Positions 46,256 to 58,460 of a stretch of 64,000 nt of DNA are shown piece by piece. The stretch comes from Nephromyces sp. MM_2019 (taxonomy: Eukaryota; Apicomplexa; Aconoidasida; Nephromycida). The notes beneath the pieces were generated by a model. The model saw only the letters and a program-made list of their open reading frames with translations. It was not told the DNA's origin and made no database searches. The stretch lies in NCBI GenBank assembly GCA_015657535.1, contig JADHZB010000496.1, positions 1 to 64,000 on the forward strand. The letters are read 5' to 3'. Every line of letters starts with the position of its first letter. Within the stretch, counting starts at the first letter, position 1. Both the position numbers and the translations under genes were made by a program.

Positions 46256-46948
46256 TAAATCATTGAAGTTTAATTATATACTATTTCTTAAAGTTTCAAG
46301 AATTGTGTAAGGTTTATAGTCATGTCTTGGTGATTAGCAAGAGTGGGTAAAACAACTACCCCATCTATAATGGAGTTATTTTAGTAAAAGATGATATTTT
46401 AGTAAGAGATAGAACCAAAAAAAAAAGCGCTGGCTAGTTTAAATAGTCTCGTATGCAATTGAGATGTTCATAGGAAATTTTTTGACGATGAGGCTTTAAA
46501 AAAGAAATATTGTCAAGTTTCTTATAGCACTGCTAAGGCTTGTGTGTGTAATTATTTGAATGTAAAAGTGAAATCAGAAAAATTCAATAACTTATCTATG
46601 TGTAATAGTAAAGGTTAAATTGATACAAGCGGTGCAGAATTAAAATTTCTTAATAATTGTGAAATTTTTGTAGAGCCATTAAGAGGTTTTATGTCTACTA
46701 GCTCTGGACAAAGATTTTAGGTATAGGCTCACCGGTGAAATTATTATGATTTAATAATTATAAAATAAAATTGTTAATATATAAATAATGGATTATGTTT
46801 TTGCAGGAGGATATTATCTAATTTCAAAAGATATAGACAACTTATAATTTTCTTTCAAATTAATCTGTTCGCCAACTTTGAGGTAAAAATGTGAATGGTT
46901 TTTACTGATTTTCATTGTAATATAACGATTTATTTGAAGCTAAGCTAG

Positions 46949-48905
46949 CTAAATATTCAATGAATCTCTGAAATCATCTTCAAATTTTCTAAATTCTTGA
47001 GCACTTTTCTCAGCTTTTTTCTGTGTGTTGAATACAAAGTTAATTTTCAGTCAATGTTGATTAAAAATAAATTCAGCGTGTGAATTACCTTTTCAGCTTG
47101 TTCTTTTTGTTTTTGGAGCCAAGGTAGATAGTTCCTATTGGAAGAATATTGTTAAAAAAGTTTGGTAAAAGAAAAGAGTGCTTACTTGTGATATTCTTCT
47201 TTACTATCTTCTAAAGCTGAGTAGACATCAGACATACCCTCAGATGTTGCAGATGAAACCCCAACAGTCTGAAATAATTTAAGAATAGTGCTTCTTGGAT
47301 AGAAGCATTTAGTATTATGGGTAAATGTGTATTTATTACCTTTATAGAGTTGTAAAATTCATTCAAAACGAGTGCGAATGAGCGGCTAAGACTGTAATAG
47401 TTTATTTTATGATGAGGTTGTTATGAAGGATGAGAAGCTTTATTCAAAATTTACCTTCCGATATAGCTATCTACCTTCCCTATATGGTCAGAGTAACTTT
47501 CATAATCTTGCATCCATTCGAGGCATAATTTATGGTCATTAATGTCTGAAATAAAAACCATTATAATGCACGTATAAATCATAAATATTTTCTAACCTGT
47601 TTTATTGAAGCATAAGAAGAAAGGCAATTTACTCTTGTATAAAACACTGAAGTTTAGAGGTACTAATATATAGTCGTATGAGTTTCAAAGCGTTATTATC
47701 AAATTTACCTGCATGCATAAAGCATGTTAGACATGAAAGTCACAGGCTGTTGACATCGTGGTGTGTCCATTACGTAGGCAACCGTAGAGGGGAAACTTAT
47801 AGCCAAGGAGTCTAAAGCAGAAAGAAAAAAGAACAGTTAATTGCAAGCACAAAACAGTGAACTATTATTGTGTATCATTACCTAATATTATGGTGCCACT
47901 TGCAGACCAATTGAAGATTTCAATTTGACCTGGGGTGTCGATTATAATATAGTCTAGTTTTGATGCTCTCTTATCAAGTAGTTCTAGGACCTTATCGAAT
48001 CTGGTTAAAATATCGAGTTAATATGACAAATAATTGAAGTGTATTTTTAATGAATAAATTATGTTTAATATTTCGGTGCTAGAGATAGAGTTATACCTTA
48101 TCGGTTACTAAAACCCTGAACCAAAATGTATTTTGAAAGTGCTAAATTATCGTATAGTTATTCTACGGTAATGTCATATTAGTATAGTACCTGGTTGAGA
48201 AAAGGTTTAAAGAAGTCATAATCGCCCCATTTGGGCCTAAACGGTATTGCTCCATAACTTTTTTGTAATTTACGGTGTCTCGTATATCTTAAAAGTAAAG
48301 TAAAACTTAATATAGTTGAGAGTAAAAATTACCACAGATATTAAAAATAACTGCTTACCAATATTTATTTTGAAAGGGATGTGAATTACCTGAAGTAAGT
48401 AAATTATGGAGCTTAAATCTATTTTTAGATAGAAAGTTTACTTACAGCAGGATCTAGATTGATTGTATATATACGTTTGCCCAGTTGTGTGAGATACCTC
48501 AATAGAGAAGCAACAAAGCATGTTTTCCCAGTACCCGCCATCCTGATTGATCAATAAAACATTTATAAGGCGTATAAGGTAGTCGAACTCTCTGATAGCA
48601 TGCGAATAAGATTTGAAAGGTAGTAAGAAAATTTCTCTAGATGAGGGATTAAGTAAAGGTTTATTTTACAAGGTAGATATTTGTTTTGAAATTCTCATAA
48701 GAACTAGTACTTTTAGGTTTTCTTAGCCATTATAGATAAAACATTTTAATCGGTTATATTGGCTTCGATATTGGAAGCTTAGTTTACTGGCACATGATGT
48801 GAGAATCATCTTATAGGTATTTCATTTAAGGTTGAAGTTAAGCTTCTCTTACCCAATTACCACTATGGCGAGTGGACCACTACCTTCTGCTTTTTGGTTA
48901 TTCAT
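46949..48905 (-). CDS. GPN1: GPN-loop GTPase 1
   Basis: A GTPase needed for assembly and nuclear import of RNA polymerase II (family knowledge). Twelve exons (48905-48853, 48542-48446, 48389-48359, 48287-48191, 48000-47882, 47811-47709, 47646-47597, 47545-47455, 47391-47340, 47268-47186, 47134-47089, 47020-46949) total 744 bases, 247 residues in frame. Seen: Walker A GMAGTGKT at residues 18-25, INLDPA, the D-I-R-D-T-V switch, the family-defining Gly-Pro-Asn at 78-80, the G3 motif [19 protein letters not shown] (GPN1-specific rather than GPN2/3), and a C-terminal [17 protein letters not shown] helix. Yeast and human GPN1 are about 375-385 residues, so this copy lacks most of the acidic C-terminal tail. 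It is the third protein in this region linked to HSP90/R2TP-dependent assembly. Confidence 0.92.
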
Positions 48906-50731
48906 TGCAATATATAGCCAAGTTCGAGTTAATCTTTATTAAAATTAAGGTATGAATCCATTATTTCATATAATTTACAGATTCACCTTCAGTATTGAAC
49001 TGAATTAATTGGATTTAAGTGAATATGGCAAGTGTTTAAGTATAGTTCATTGATTGTTTTCATTTGTAAAGGTAATTCCAATACCTGAAACAATAAAGTT
49101 AAGTGAAGTCAGTATAAATTTTTTTAAGTTATGTATTAATACTGTTTATTATGAAAAAAGTATAGTGTGTTGATACAATAAGTAATTATCATATAATTGT
49201 AAGCAAAGGCAACTAAAGCTAAACTCAGTAAGTAGCATATTGATTCCTGGTTATAATTTTATACTAAACTATGTTAATTTATCTTGGGTTGCAAAATGAT
49301 GGCTCAACTCTAACGTAATAAATAAGAGAGAAATCAAAATTAAATTAAAAAAATAACTAATTATTAAGTAAGAGAGAGCTCTTAACTATATGCATAAATT
49401 GTTTAAGTCGTGTACATTTTTAAATAAAGCAGATTAGACTGCTCAAACACATTAGTTATTATCACGATTGCTTTAATTGATTTTAAATATCAACTTGTAA
49501 TAACAATTATTGTTTTAAGTTAAAATGTATTTGTTGGAATCTGGTGTCTTTTATCTAATGCAATTTTCCATTAATTATTTATTGTTAGTCTAATTTCATA
49601 TATACTAACAAAGGATGTATTATGTGGTCTAGATAGAATTTTAATTTAAGAAAAGAAAAGCTAAATAATAAGCAAAACTGTTTTGTAGCTATAGCTTAAA
49701 ATTTGAGAAAGATATAAGAGTAATTAATATTTTTTTTTGTGTGGTTTTAATTTCATAATGGAATACCCAAAAGAATAAGTAATATTAATTTTGTAGATAT
49801 GATTTAATTTAATAAAGGTATAAACTAGGATTATCTAATCAGGCTATAAAACTTTGATATTTAATTATTTTGTATCCAAGTTTTGCAAACATAACGTATT
49901 TTCGAAACTGCTCATGAGAAAAAAAGTGATGGAAAATTGAGTTCTGTGATTGAATTCACAGGAGTTAATTGAGAATCTTGAATTTATGCACAAGTGAATT
50001 TTGGGTAATTGACTCCATCATCAAGTCAACTCTTGAACTTTTTCTAACAATTTTAATCTAAACGTACATAGTTTCGTCAATCACATTCCCCATTCAGCCT
50101 ACCTCTCAAAATTTGTGTATTTCATCTTCATTGAGCTAATAACACACACACATGAATGTCAAATTTAATAGCACGCATGTTTACCTAGTATTTACAAATG
50201 TATTAAGCAAAAATTCTATTTCTATATATTTTCACAACATAAACTTGTCCTAAATCATTTAGTTGTGTATTCCTTTGAGATTTATATAGCGTAAAATTAT
50301 CTATAGATATAAATTAACGCACACATACCCACACAATCAATAGTAAGTAGCTCACCAAGTTGTTTCAAATTGGCTTGTGCTTGTGATATTACTCAGGTAG
50401 GTATTTGCAAAATTGTTGAAACACGTATATCACACCCAAGTGTGCCTAAAATGTGTAAGCATTTTTGGAATGCATAATCTCCAATAATTTAATTACTTTA
50501 ACGAATATTACTTCTTTTGGTATTTCATAAACTCAAAAACTTGAATAAACTTAAATTGATATTTGACTTTCATGAATCCCATAGATATCTCCATGGAATA
50601 AGCGTTAACTTTGATTAGATTCAGACTTAATTTTTGATTTTTTAAGTAACCTTCACACGGCTTTTTACGTAACATCCTATCATATCCCATTTATATCATT
50701 AAACAATCTTGAATAAAAAGAAGTGTAAAAT
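48906..50731. other. Intergenic, between divergent genes
   Basis: 1.8 kb of AT-rich DNA between the GPN1 and VMP1 starts. A 60-codon - strand frame at 50508-50690 has no motif and lies where the VMP1 promoter should be, so I do not call it. Confidence 0.7.
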
Positions 50732-52904
50732 ATGAAGAAAATTCCTTTAACAGAATGTGATGGACAATCCTGTTTACAGACTTCTATGTCCACCACTATT
50801 GAGTCTCCCAACCAAAGTTTGGCCAATCAAGAAATATTGAGCATCGATGAGATCCACCGACAAGCTTTGAAGGATATTTTGATATCAATTAAAAAGAATC
50901 TCAAAGAAAGGCGAAAAGTTTTAACCTTATACAAACAACCTTGGGTAACATTAATGAAATGCTCCATCATTGCTTCAAAATACATCTCTATGACAGCCAG
51001 ACGTGTGTTCCTACACCCTATAACCTATGGCTTAATTATACCAGGCATAATATCAATGCACATGCTACAGCATATACAAGGACCACACTCAGAATTCATA
51101 AGTGAAGTTTGGATATATACCAAACTGATCACTTGGTGGGTTGTCCTAGGATTTTTGAGCTCCGTTGGCTTAGGAACGGGTATGCATACAGGTATGGTAA
51201 ATATAAAATGTAAAAGCGAAACGCCAGAAATGATATCATAAATTTAAATAATGAAATAGGTTTTGTGTTTTTATTCCCTCATTTTTTCCTAATATGCACT
51301 ACCGCGGAGGTGAGACTAACATTTGATCCAATTTTTAAATCTTTACTTCGAAATATTTTAACTATCCAGGTATGCAATTCTTTGGATTTCGATCCAAGAA
51401 TAAATATGTGGCAATACTCGATGACATCACTTAAACATTTTGAGGTATATTTGAGATTTTGGCTATAATAAATTAGTTTGTTTATTTAAAAATACCTCAA
51501 ACATAATTATACCGATTTTCAAATTGTTCAGTGTGGCACGCATAATCCCTCAGAGAAGTTTGACAGTGAAGTTACTTTTTCAGGATTGGTAATGAAAACA
51601 TTTTTTTTCGGTATCTTGTGGGGACTTGGATCTGCACTGGGAGAACTTCCACCTTATGCAGCTTCTTATGCTTCTGCTATGGTTTGTACTGATTACATAG
51701 GTTATAACCTTATTTGTCAATTTAAAACATTATATATAGGCAAGTCTTGAAGACGAAGAATTCGAAGAAATAGAAGCAGATCTCCACTCTAAAAGATGGT
51801 TACTTAATTTCACACACTTGTTACAAGTAAATAGTTTTTATTTATATTATATATATTAGGGGACTTATGAAACAAGTCAAAGCTTGGACGATGAAACTTG
51901 TTGAAAATTATGGCCCTATTTCTGTCTTTTTCCTTTCATCATGGCCTAATGGTATACCTGAATAAATGATGAAGAAAATTATAACCTATAAGATTCATAA
52001 TATTTTAATTCTATCTCAGTTAATTTCCAAAACTCACTACTGAGCTCTCCAAAACTTTGAATTAATTTAAATTATTTATTCAGCTTTTTTTGACCTATGT
52101 GGCATCATTTGTGGCCACTTTATGATGCCATTTTGGAAATTTTTTATCCCACTGGCAATTGGTAAAGGAGTTGTCAAAATATTTTTCCAGTGCTGCTTCT
52201 TTGTTTTCCTTTTCTCGTCTAAATTTGATCAGGTCATTTTACCTTGATTAAAGGAATTACCAATTTTAAAAGAAATGAAACTTTAATTTAATAGCAAATC
52301 GTCTCTCAAATATATAATAAATTATATCCACTTTCAACCTTTTGATTCTTTTAGATGAGGGCACGTCTATTTATTGAATTAGCTAATTTTTGGCCCTTAA
52401 GTAGCTGGATCATACATAGATATGAAAGCGCAGATAATTTTGAAAGAGTTATAATAAATGAAATACAGAATCTTAGGATTGGAATGAGAGGAGAATCTTT
52501 TAATAGAAGTTTACTTTCATTCTCAACATTTATTGCCTTGTCATCTGTTATCATGATTGCTGTATTAGGGATCAGTTTTATTGAGAAGCTTGCTCAGAAG
52601 AGACAACAGGTTTGAAATATATTTTTATTGAAATTACTTCGAATGTTTAGCTCGATTCTGCCAGCCCTAACTAATAACTGTATAACTATGTATAATTTAC
52701 TTATCTTTCCACAAAAAGGTATATAAATATATATACCTAGACACGTTTACCAACTGAACGTTTTTAGACATGTATTTGATTATTTTTTTATACTTGCACT
52801 CACTTCAGGAAATTGACGAATCAAACATAAAAAAAATTATGAAGAGTGATGCAACCCACTGTGAAAAAGTGAACAAACTCACAAACTTATCCATGAGTTT
52901 TTGA
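50732..52904 (+). CDS. VMP1: VMP1-family ER scramblase and autophagy protein
   Basis: A multi-pass ER membrane protein of the VMP1/DedA superfamily, required for phospholipid scrambling, autophagosome formation and ER contact-site control (family knowledge). It has 488 residues in eight exons (50732-51191, 51260-51444, 51532-51681, 51740-51819, 51860-51951, 52084-52232, 52355-52609, 52809-52904; 1467 bases in frame). Diagnostic segments are WWVVLGFLSSVGLGTGMHTG, VFLFPHF, the DedA core FFGILWGLGSALGELPPYAAS, then SSWPNAFFDLCGIICGHFMM and PFWKFFIPLAIGKGVVK. The C-terminal exon adds a further hydrophobic helix and a charged tail. Exon four must use GTTACA at 51820 rather than the stronger-looking GTAAAT eight bases on, which would break the frame. 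Human VMP1 has 406 residues; the surplus is mostly in the loop before GILWG and at the C-terminus. Confidence 0.92.
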
Positions 52905-53585
52905 ATCAACACAATTTTTTTTAATTAACCGCACTTTGTTTTAAAATATTTAACCCATTTCAGTATTAAAATTATTCATTTTCCTATTGCTTTATGATGG
53001 CATCATGGGCAATAATTCGCCACTCTTCAACTGGATAATAACATATATATACTTTTCACCATCTATATTTTATATAACAATGGGAAATCCTAAAATTCAA
53101 GACATTTTAAAAATCTTTTTATTTAATTTCGGAAGAAAATTTACTCCTGTATTACACATAAACTATGTCAATTTCTTAAATTTTATGTTTTTACAATTTT
53201 ATTGATATTTTACATTCACTATATTCGCTGTAAAAATGTATTTAGGGGAACATCTGTGAATGTTTTATCATTTAGGCTATATAGTCGGATATAATATAAT
53301 GATTTTGGCTTAAATATGTATGTCGTATTTGAAAATAGACTTATATATAAGAATTTTAAATTCTAAATACACTGTTATTCAGATACAATTTGAAAGTTCT
53401 CTAGAAAGTATAGGAAATTGTATTTATGTATATTTAAGGCTATAAAATAATACAATAATTTAGAGATCGATGATGCAAAAGGATAATTTGTAAAAAGTTA
53501 TCATAAATTTAAAGAAAATTTTTTCATATTTTAACCTTAATGTGAATTTGTTCCAGGTTAATTTTATACTGGAACAAAATTAATA
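52905..53585. other. Intergenic, between convergent genes
   Basis: 0.7 kb of AT-rich DNA between two 3' ends. A 72-codon + strand frame at 52987-53205 is hydrophobic and Phe-rich as expected from random AT-rich sequence; not called. Confidence 0.7.
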
Positions 53586-56510
53586 TTAGTTCAGGTTTTG
53601 AATGATGAACTTCTTAAGTTCGATCAGTCCATTGTACTCCTTGACAATTTCTCTAATTTCAATTATCTTTAGCTGCTCAATATTAGTTATATTTTCAAAT
53701 GTTCCTCTCGTTGCCAAAGCCTTATCGTACTAAAATATAGAAATGAAATTTTGTACAAAAAAATGTTAGATATATCTTATGAAATGATTATGGGTAATTT
53801 AGTTATAGTTCTGGCACTTTTTTTCTTTTTGAAAAGAAAGTGTTTAAAATAATCATTGAAAATGAGCAAGCATCAATCACTTTATTTAAAGTCACGGGGG
53901 GTTTCAATAGTGTTGTAGTAAACTTAAATAAGTAGATAGTCACGATGAACATTTCAAGTAAAGGTTAATAAGATTGCCTAATACCCTCAAATGAATCTAA
54001 AACATCATAAGCTTAGAAGCTAAAACATCATAAACTTACATAAGAGGAGCTCAGAATTATATCAAAACAATACATAAAAGTCAATTGTAGTTGAAATTAC
54101 CAGTTTTTTCAAAACATCGAGTGATTCTGATTTTGAATTCTCAAAGTTTGCTACATCATTCCTTTTTATTTGGGAAGATTTTGCTAGTATTGGAAGATCA
54201 ATATTTGTAATATTATATCTTTCCATAGCATTTGTAAACAGCCTATAAATGAGTTTTTAAAATGAAAATTGAAATTCAAAGGTCTCAATGAGTTTGAATT
54301 TAGTAGGGAATTTTTTTAAATAATATATATACAAATATATATGAATGCATTGAAATAATCTCACTTATAGAATTCTTCATCAGAGATATGCAGCTGTGTG
54401 TTGTCTCCAAGGTTTGATATAAAAAGTACCTTATATAAACAAAAAATATAGGTATCTCAAAATCCAATTGATATTATACTAAATGCTTACAGCTGAAGAA
54501 AATTGTGTGAAAAAATAAACTTCTTCTTTGATGTGTAGTGAAGGGTGTCTGAATAGTTGGATAAATTCTACTTGTAAATTCAAATGGCTTGGATTTGCTT
54601 TGATGATGACATAAATTAGCAGTGGTAATATATCATCAGCGCTTGCAAATCTCGAATGATCCCTATTTATATTCGAATATAATTTTGCAAGAATAGGTTT
54701 AATTTTTATATTGGGTGTAGGTGCTTATATATAACATTTATTATTAAACAATAGGTCAATGTTATGTAAGTCATGTTTAGTGCTTTAAATAAACTTAGCA
54801 CCATCTGATTTCTATATTGATATGCTTTAAATATTGACATCTAAAGTGTTGAGATATAAATACATTTTATATAATATCCTAATGTACACTGAAATCCAAT
54901 GCAATAAAAAAGTGTGTAGATATTTTCATATAACAGATTAATTCGTTCTCTTAAATGATTAGATATAATTGACTTACTTGTTATTGACTTCTGATTCTAG
55001 GATAGAGACAATAGCTCGGCAACAATTCAGTATGAGAACAAGTTTATCACGAGGACACTGTAATTAAAAAATTTGAAATTTTTAGGAAAGTTATTGATCT
55101 GCATGTTACCCTCATTTTCTCTAATTTTCGTATTTCATTGACTGCAGTTGAAACTATAGCAGGGTCAAAATCATGATCCAATTCTAAGTGTTTAAACTCA
55201 ATCCAATCTAGGCATCTGAAATAATAATGATGTTTTATAACAGTGTTATAGTGTTTTCCAAAATCAAACCTAATCTTATCAAATAGGGATTCATCTGCTG
55301 TTATGTTGGGACCTAATGTTCGTAGAAGGCTAAAAATAGGTTGTAATGAACGAATAATATTTTCTTTTATTGTTAAAATTAAATTTTTTGAAAAGTTGAA
55401 ACATAATAAATTACTTATTGTAAAGCTTCTGTACTACAAATTTTTCTAGTTTATCCAATAGTTGAAGTGGTTCTTCGTTTTTGAAAATTTCGAGCTAAAA
55501 ATACACTCATTTGAAATTGGTAACTTAATTTAAATAATATATATTTACCTGTAGGAATGAATCACGAATTAGAGTTATAAATTGATGAACTTGATTTGCA
55601 GCCTTTTCGGCACTCATAGAGTCTTGAAATGACTCAACAAAGCTGAGTAGCAGCAACATAAATTTTTATATTATAAGAAACAGAGGAATGTTTTATAAAG
55701 CTAAGGTTAGGAGTTAATGTTTGTCGGATTTGAACTCAGTATAATAGATAAAGAGTAAATTTTTGGTAATAGGCTATTTGTTTGAGTCGGATGAATTTCA
55801 GGTTCTTGATTAGCGATATGGAAACAAAAATTTTGTAAGTTTTACTTCTTTATCTCTGTGACAATGGAAAGGCATCTAGGGTGCTTAAGTTTTTGTAGGA
55901 ACTCATTATAAGGAGTTTTTGGTTTGTTTATGGTCCTTGGAGCCTCAGTTTGGTTTGACTCATAATTCGGAGATTCAATCAATTGCTGTTCATTTTGATT
56001 CTCAGGTTCATCAGGTTGAGATTGAACATAAGATAGATTTTTTACTTCTTCCAGAGGTTTCTGGGTTTCTGGTTTATCCTCTGATCCTTTAGACCTTTCA
56101 TGGTATTCTGTTAAGTGCTCAGAAGTTATTGGCTTCCTTGTTCCATCAAGAATTGCAGGGACGGCCTCATTTACAGGTGTGGAGAATAAGGACTCCGGTT
56201 GAAACCGAGTGTCTGAAGTTTCTGAGGGATAGATTGTGTTAAGGGTAGTCAAAACCTCATGACAACTAAATCCGCCTATTCACATATATAGTAGCTCAAG
56301 TGGTGTAAGAAACATATATATCCGGATGTATTTATAACTAATTGACTTACCTCTTGTTATGAAATTTTTGGTAGTTTTGGATACATGTTCTATAGTCTTT
56401 GCGTCAAACTCTCCATTAAGAGAATTTTCTTTTTTCCCTGTTTGTGAGTAAGCCGAAATATTAGATTCTATTTCTTTATCAGACCCTTCACTCATTTGAC
56501 TTGCCAACAT
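53586..56510 (-). CDS. Vps9-domain guanine nucleotide exchange factor for Rab5-type GTPases
   Basis: A 510-residue protein in eleven exons (56510-56351, 56275-55846, 55642-55549, 55494-55415, 55329-55270, 55215-55110, 55057-54978, 54662-54491, 54429-54365, 54242-54101, 53729-53586; 1533 bases in frame). The acidic, disordered N-terminal 160 residues lead into a complete Vps9 fold: YNEFLQKLKHPRCLSIVTEI, FVVQKLYNKLLRTLGPN, LDWIEFKHLELDHDFDP, CPRDKLVLILNCCRAI, then SADDILPLLIYVIIKANPSH, with the catalytic Asp and nearby Tyr of the family, and FISNLGDNTQLH. Such proteins (Vps9, Rabex-5) activate Rab5/Vps21 on endosomes (family knowledge). No zinc finger or CUE domain is seen. The C-terminal 110 residues form coiled-coil-like helices. 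Which Rab it serves is unknown. Confidence 0.87.
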
Positions 56511-58460
56511 GTCGAAAAGTGAGTTCTTTATATTTAAATGGGCAATTTAGGGTGCAAAGACTTAATAAGTCTTTAAGAATCTAAGCAAGACTAAGTCAAA
56601 GCAACAGGAACGTGTAGGTAATGAATATCAGATATAGGTGTATGTACAACCAGTTGGCCTGCCTGACAAGATTTTTATAATTTAATCCCAAAAGTTATGG
56701 AGCTGTAAATTACAAGGTGCTGAACCAAGCCCAAGCACACACCACAATTATTTTAGCCTATTAATGAAAATATGTAGAAAAAGGTAGTTATAGAGCACAA
56801 ACATCAAGCTGCAAATCATTCAATTTAAATACCACTAGTTTAGGGCTAAGAGATAATTTAGAAACCGAGGGTAATTGGTCAAACCTCTATTACCTACTCG
56901 AGGACTTTTAAATCAATATTTGGTAAAACAAATGTATGGAATGATAGTTATAAAAGCCAAAATCGAACATGATTAATCAAATTAGCAAATGTTTTGTATT
57001 ACAAGGCTTTAAAAAAAGGGGAGTATCAATTTTTAAATGAATTGTTCTCAATACTTGTGGAGCCTTAGATGGCCCTCAGTTAAAAAATACTACAGCTGCA
57101 AATCTTCTCTTAACAATTTTACTTAAAAGTCCCCCATGAGGACTTTCAAGTGCATTAACAGGATTTTATTACTGACTTTGTTCGCTGAGGGATTTTTTAA
57201 TGTGAAACGAAATAAAATAATTATATAGATTTGGTTAATTTTAGGGTAAGTATTAAGTTTTTCGGTTTTAAGTCAATCATTCCAGTGATTATATATAATT
57301 TTGTAATTGCTAAATTGAATGTTAGAAAAAAGATATTAGGTACTTTGCCATTTACTATAAGAGCGTTTGTTTGATTTATATTGAATCCATTCCACTTAGA
57401 TATAGCTAAATGCTGGGGGAGAGATTGGTTGAATTTCAACAATGTCTTCAAATATTATCCTAAATTGAAAGTGTGTTAAGTTTATCATTTTATTGGAGAA
57501 AATTTATTATCATGTTGATTGTAAAACTTCTTAATTGTGCCAACTATAACAGAATAGCGCTAAGGAGCTTTAAATGTCCTGTCATGTATTCCCATTTAGA
57601 TTTGTCAAATAAAACCTTAAAACAAAAGCATAAAGTATCCAAGGGTTACTATACTAAAATAAACAAACTTTTTAGATTCTTAAAATCTTATTGGAAAATA
57701 TAGACTCTAATTTAAATCTTCGTTTAGAAACAAGTGCTCAGAGAGTATAAGTATTTGAAACACTTGACGACTTATGCACTATCTTGAATTTTTCTCTTCC
57801 AATTTTTTTTATTGGTATATAATTAATGGGACTAAATCATTTCAATTAGAATTTAAAAGCAATTCGAGATTTGAAATCAAAAACTAAGCTAAACATGCTA
57901 TTAATGAAACTTAGTTGTTATGGATATCTTAAAATCTAATGCTATGATTTTCACACATCCACCCATCCCTAAGCTGATTCAGCTGAAATTAAAATCATAA
58001 ATCGCACTTTGGTATCTATGTTCGAGTGGGAGCTCAAGATCTCTAATAAGTTATGTTACAAACATAAAAATTATTCATTTGTTAAAACAACAGTGGTTAA
58101 ATGTCAAATTTCATTATTTACTATAGAATTATAGTTTAACTAAGCTGTTATAGCTCTGAATTATTTTGAAATTTTATATAAGATTTTGATATTCTAGTTA
58201 TATTAAATTCCTTAGAATTTTTATTGGCTCTCGCTTAACAATACACTGTTTTCTATTTCAGATTTTAATTATTAAATTTTATGACACGCTTTCTATGTTT
58301 TGCGTAGCAAACTGTTTCCCATATTTGACCTAATTATTTTCGGAAAAATTCTAAACAGAAACAAATAAATAATTATCTTGTAAATTCGCCATTGAACATA
58401 GTTGTAGCATTTAAATTATAGCAAAAAGTGTAATCGGCCTTTTTAAGATTTTTTTTTTCA
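56511..58460. other. Intergenic, between divergent genes
   Basis: 1.95 kb. Two 76-codon frames on opposite strands (57221-57451 and 57473-57703) have no motif, no convincing splice partner and AT-driven codon use; not called. No repeat array. Confidence 0.7.

Larger units (their letters stand above)
44192..46948. other. Gene-poor 2.7 kb with a GC-rich structured patch and gene-like fragments
   Basis: Upstream of TEL2 and downstream of GPN1. The first 0.7 kb is plain AT-rich DNA. A GC-rich, foldable patch lies at about 45105-45190. From about 45830 to 46730 the + strand contains gene-like fragments broken by stops. No intact gene could be assembled here apart from the doubtful two-exon frame listed separately. 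Confidence 0.5.

Noticed and set aside
57221..57703. Two 76-codon frames on opposite strands
   Set aside because: AT-driven composition, no domain, no splice continuity.
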